From: Eulemur rufifrons
Lineage: Eukaryota > Chordata > Mammalia > Primates > Lemuridae
DNA: 64,000 nucleotides
Assembly: GCF_041146395.1 (NCBI RefSeq)
Contig: NC_090996.1
Span: 35,488,738 to 35,552,737, forward strand
Direction: 5' to 3'
Every line of letters starts with the position of its first letter. Within the stretch, counting starts at the first letter, position 1. The position numbers and the translations under genes were made by a program. The notes beneath the pieces are model-generated. The model was not told the DNA's origin and did no database searches. It saw only the letters and a list, made by a program, of their open reading frames with translations. This document shows, one piece after another, positions 60,118-64,000 of this stretch.

Positions 60118-60550
60118 CATGGGCCATTCTTTGGCTGCCGCAACGAATCACCACAGACTGGGTGGCTTAAAATAACGTAAATGCACTCTCTCAGCTCTGG
60201 AGGCCAGAAGTCTAAAATCAGGGTTGCGTGCTCTGAAGGCTGTGAGGAGAATCTGTTCTCTGCCCTTGTCTCGACTCCTGGTGTGGCCAGCCATCGTGGT
60301 GTTCCCCAGTTACAGACGCACTGCTCCGGTCTCTGCCTCTGGTGTCACATGGCCTTCTCCTCTGTGTCGAAGTGTCTTCTCCTCCTCTTAAAAGGACGCT
60401 TGTCATACTTGATTAGGGCCACCTTGATGACCTCCTTTTAACTTGCTTACATTTGCAAAGACCCTATTTCCAAAGGAGGTCACATCGCAAGTACCAGAGG
60501 ATAGGAGTTCACCATATCTTTTTGGGACACACAATTAAACCCATAACAGA
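60118..60550 (-). mobile_element. MLT1-type (ERVL-MaLR) LTR relic
   Basis: The reverse complement follows an MLT1A-like LTR: CACAGACTGGGTGGCTTAAA, GGAGGCCAGAAGTCTAAAAT, CCATTTG-like core lost, GATTAGGGCCACCTTGATGA and CCTATTTCCAAAGGAGGTCA, ending GGACACACAATTAAACCCAT. A solitary, decayed LTR with no coding capacity, antisense to IFT140. Confidence 0.8.
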
Positions 60551-61914
60551 AACTTTCTCTAAGCTCCTCGAACTTCCATAGCCTCCCCCCGCCCAACCTA
60601 CTCTAAGTGCCCACACACCTCATGCCTCACCAAGAAAATGGAATTTCCTCTCCCGCTCTGTCTTCAACCCTCTGCAATCTCTTGTTGCTACCATAACTTC
60701 ACCCAAGCAAGCTACAGTCATCGGTAACTGCCGTGTACCACCCCCTAAGTGTGGTTTCTGTGTTGATTTGGGAAGCCATCTGCACAGCTCCACACTCCTG
60801 GGAAGTCCTCCAGGAAACACATGACAGAATGCGAGAGAATGTGGGGAAGGGGCTTTCCTCTGCACAGCCTCCTCAGTGAGCTTTGCTGGCCCTTCCTCCT
60901 CTTCCAAATTGTGAATCCTGTTGGCTTTGCTCAGAGCTTATTGAGGCCTCTTCCCTGCCTGTTTGCTCTTCCAGGATCTTAGCATCCCTAGAACTTCAGT
61001 TACTGTCTCAGCAGATGACTTACAAACACATGTCCCCTGCCCAGAAGTCCCCTGGAAGGCAGAGTTAGGAGTCTAGCTGCCTCCGTGACATCTCTTGGGT
61101 GCTTCTGATACCTCGAACTCCACAATCCAAAGTCGAACTTAAATTGTCCCCCACCGCTGCTCTGCCTTGAGTCCCCTGCAAAGGTCCACCTTTGTCATGT
61201 CCCCTTGCCCGATACGCAGCACAGGGACCTGGGAATGACTGTTGACACCTTCCACCCCTGCCTTATAATCCATTGCCAGGTTCTCCCAATTTTGCTCCAA
61301 GAGCCTCTGGTGAATCCGCCACTTCTCCCCCATCCATTGGCCCTTGCCTCTTCTGAGCTCCTGTCCTCTCTCCCTCTTGGACACCAGCATGGCTTCCACA
61401 CTCAAGCAGCTGCGTCCTCATGGGCCTCCATCCTCCACTCCCCTGGTGGCGGCCGGATCCGTCTTTTGGAATCACAGGTGGAATCACTCCCTGTCCCCAC
61501 GTTCCTCTTCGCATAAGCATGGAATCCCTGACGGAGCCCCAGCACCCCCAGGCCTGCCTCTGCCGCCCGCCGCACAGCTCTCCTTCCTCGGCGTTGGCAC
61601 ACTCTTCCCAGCCTTCCACACTGCACGTGCTGTGCCTGCTGCACAGAACACTCTCCTTTGTCCTTTTGCTCAATGGATGCATTGATCCTTCGGGCAAAAG
61701 AGGCTCGACAGCCCCTTCCTCAGGAAGTCCCCCCCCATCACACGTAACCACATGCGTGCCGCACATCACTCCCCAACGGTGCCCTGGGTCCTTGGTGGGC
61801 TCTCTGTGTGCAGGGGCCACAGCTGCCGTGCAGCTCAGCGAGTGCTCAGTGCCAAGCCTGGTTTGCCCAGTTTCCTGGGAGTGGAGTCTCCCTTCTAGGA
61901 GGCAGAAAACTGTC

Positions 61915-62065
61915 TAACATGTATTATAAATGTTTCTTTTTTAATAAATATTAAATATTTTTAATAAATTTTTAGTAAATATTAAATATAATTCCAAAAT
62001 TATAGCAATTTTAGATAAAATTTTTAAAATTAGAAAATCTAAAATTTAATACTTTTGCAAAGTAA
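61915..62065. repeat. AT-rich low-complexity tract
   Basis: About 150 bases of nearly pure A and T with repeated TTAATAAATATTAAAT motifs. Confidence 0.9.
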
Positions 62066-62769
62066 GTGAACAAAGTGTACTTCTGTGTTTCCAATTGGCA
62101 CGAGGAAAACTTGAGGATTTAAAAATAACAGTTTATTGGACCATGACGAGGTCACAGAAGATTGCTAATAAGTTCAGTAGAAGAACTGAGAACAAACTGA
62201 GTTAATCTCTGATACCCTAAAGCTACTTCTTTAGAAAATTCTAGAAAACACAAGAATATATAAGCACATGTTCCATGAGCTGTCATTGACAACATCATCA
62301 CACGTCACGTAGCCTTTGGAAGAACTCCGTGGTAGACTCATGAGAAATGACTTTTTGGTATCACTCTGAAAATGACTCTGAAAGGGTCTCGCAGTCTCTG
62401 GACCACACATTAAGAACCTTGGAGCCACAGACTTCAACTCCTGGCCTACTGCATGTCTTTGTAATGAGGTTTTATTGGAAGCTGCACCACTCAAAATGCT
62501 TGCTAGCCCTCCCGCAGCTGTGAGTAGGAGCCTGCAGTCCTTGACAGGCTGGTGGCGTTGCCAGCTAAGTGCAAGTGATCTGCTTTGATGGCTCAGCTAG
62601 GGGCAAGGTTGACATGTTTTTATGAAAATAAAAGAGCCTACCAATAACATTTCCGCAATAAACAGCTCTTTATGTTTTGTAGCTGGTATCAATTCCTTGG
62701 ATTAGCCAGAAATTCTTAAAGTAGCCGCCACTCTCGGAACTGTGAGATTTTACCTCTTGTCTGATGTAG

Positions 62770-62991
62770 GGTGAGCGCGTGCCTGATACACACATCGAGA
62801 GGCCATTCCATGTTGCTTCCCTGTGCTGGCACCCGACGCGGCTGATCCTGGCTGTTGGCTGGGAGACCGGAGAAGTGATTGTGTTTAACAAGCAGGACAA
62901 GGAGCAGCACACGGTGCCCCTGACCCACACCACCGACATCACTGTCCTCAACTGGAGCACCAACGGGAACTGCCTCCTCTCTGGAGACAGG
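62770..62991 (+). CDS. IFT140: IFT140 second coding exon, residues 50-123
   Basis: 222 bases, 74 codons, phase 0 on both sides. The acceptor is TCTGATGTAG and the donor GACAGG/GTGAGT. It encodes [40 protein letters not shown] and [18 protein letters not shown]. The [15 protein letters not shown] and LSGDR pattern marks successive WD40 blades. The gene continues beyond the right edge. Confidence 0.96.
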
Positions 62992-63344
62992 GTGAGTAAG
63001 CACATGCTGGCCCTTGGTGTCAGATCTCTGCAGCCCTGGACCGGCTCTTAAGCACACACGCTGGGAAGGATATTAGAGACCAAATTATTTGAAATGTGTG
63101 GTTGCCAAGTTCAATTGATCTTACCAGATGTAATTACAGATTTTGTTTTATGTTAGAAGCAGAGCTTGTAAATTTTATTCTGTGATTCCCACTGAATGGC
63201 AAAGAAGTGAGCTTTGCTAGGAAGTTACACCCATAGAGATGGGGAAATGCCTCAGATACCGTCCCTTTCACGGCACCCCAGAATCACCAGCTTCTATGAA
63301 CATGTGCCTTCGCTGCCTGGGCATCCCTTGGCCTGTTTGTCTCG

Positions 63345-63552
63345 CTCAGGGCTTCTTAACCAGGGTGGATTCTGCCCCTGGTTAGACATGTGGCAGTGTC
63401 TAGAGACATATTTTGTTGTCACAACTTGGGGGGAGGATTCTGCTGCCTTCTAGTGGGTGGGGGAGGCCAGGGATCTGCTCAACATCCCGCAGTGCAAAGG
63501 ACAGATCCCACGGAGGGAGTGACGCAGGACAGAGGTGGAGAAACCCTGGTCT
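63345..63552 (+). mobile_element. MER20 (hAT-Charlie) DNA transposon copy
   Basis: GGGCTTCTTAACCAGGGTGG, GCAGTGTCTAGAGACATATT, TTGTTGTCACAACTTGGGGG, TCTAGTGGGTGGGGGAGGCC and a matching inverted end GGTGGAGAAACCCTGG fit MER20. Confidence 0.82.
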
Positions 63553-63589
63553 AGATCTAATTTGACTTACAAATGCATGGCAGGAATTT

Positions 63590-64000
63590 CACAGTGTGTT
63601 CATTTATTTTAACTGTAGGCAATACATTCACACGTTTCACAGTTCAAAAAGTATAAAAGGCATCTAGAGTGATAAGACCCTCCAGCCGTCCCCTGTCCAC
63701 TCGGCCCACCCTGCCCTCTAGTGCACACGGCTAATACCGTCTCCAGCTTCCTCAGGCGCACCCAGGCGCACACACATGCATTTTTTCCCTAACTTATGAT
63801 TTTGGAATTTTTAAACTTTGAGAGGAGTTGAATAGTACAAGGTACACCCATCCACCCCTCACGTAGACTCACCAGTTGTTAACACTGTGACTCATCTGGT
63901 TTCTCTCTCAATATTTTCTTTCTCTAGTATTTGAGAGTTTGTCACAGACATGATACTTCACTGAGATGTCGATTCTCCCATATAACCACCATACAGTTAT
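63590..64000 (-). mobile_element. Probable old L1 relic, running off the edge
   Basis: CAATACATTCACACGTTTCA, ATTTGAGAGTTTGTCACAGA and CCCATATAACCACCATACAG resemble the reverse of an old L1 3' region. Antisense to IFT140. Assignment moderate. Confidence 0.5.

Larger units (their letters stand above)
59393..62769 (+). other. IFT140: IFT140 second intron
   Basis: 3377 bases. It holds a GT/GA microsatellite (59451-59506), a full Alu (59758-60094), an MLT1 LTR relic (60118-60550) and an AT-rich tract (61915-62065). The GC-richer 60560-61910 part has no firm identification; 61560-61740 could be an old L2. Confidence 0.8.
62992..64000 (+). other. IFT140: Start of IFT140 third intron (to the window edge)
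   Basis: It contains a MER20 copy (63345-63552) and an L1-like relic (63590 to the edge). Nothing else recognised. Confidence 0.85.

Noticed and set aside
60118..60550. Possible endogenous retrovirus genes near the LTR relic
   Set aside because: Only a solitary decayed MLT1-type LTR is present. No gag, pol or env remnants are visible on either side.

Overview
This is nuclear DNA from a primate, most likely a strepsirrhine (lemur or galago type). The young Alu copies carry the A-rich middle segment with CTAAAAATATATATA and the 3' arm GAGCTAGGCTGACGCCACGG, which I know from strepsirrhine rather than human Alus. The window matches the human 16p13.3 neighbourhood of CRAMP1 and IFT140, in the opposite orientation. 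Gene names come from recognising the translated exons, not from a search.

Layout. Positions 1-3234 look like CRAMP1 3' UTR (minus strand), running off the left edge. Positions 3235-51850 hold all 20 coding exons of CRAMP1, also minus strand. They join in frame to a 1277-residue protein with GT-AG introns throughout; one intron (22114-22661) looks like a minor-spliceosome (U12) intron. A CpG island lies at about 51.38-52.5 kb over the CRAMP1 start. A second, larger one lies at about 53.65-55.8 kb and contains the IFT140 promoter region, with four CCAAT boxes and an RFX X-box. Positions 55270-64000 hold the start of IFT140 on the plus strand: a probable 5' UTR exon and the first two coding exons (123 codons). 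The gene continues past the right edge.

The introns hold Alus (several with target-site duplications, one nested pair, one three-armed copy), old L1 3' ends, MIR/L2 relics, hAT-type DNA elements, an MLT1 LTR, a 28-bp G-rich minisatellite and simple repeats. Every L1 relic I could orient lies antisense to its host gene.

The two genes are head to head and are not known to me to share a pathway. CRAMP1 is a nuclear SANT-domain protein linked to linker-histone expression and Polycomb biology. IFT140 is a ciliary intraflagellar transport complex A subunit. I found no evidence of an undescribed multi-gene system. The most useful leads are the U12 intron in CRAMP1, a possible in-frame upstream CRAMP1 exon with a strong start context, the IFT140 X-box, and a 47-bp ectopic duplicate inside an old L1.
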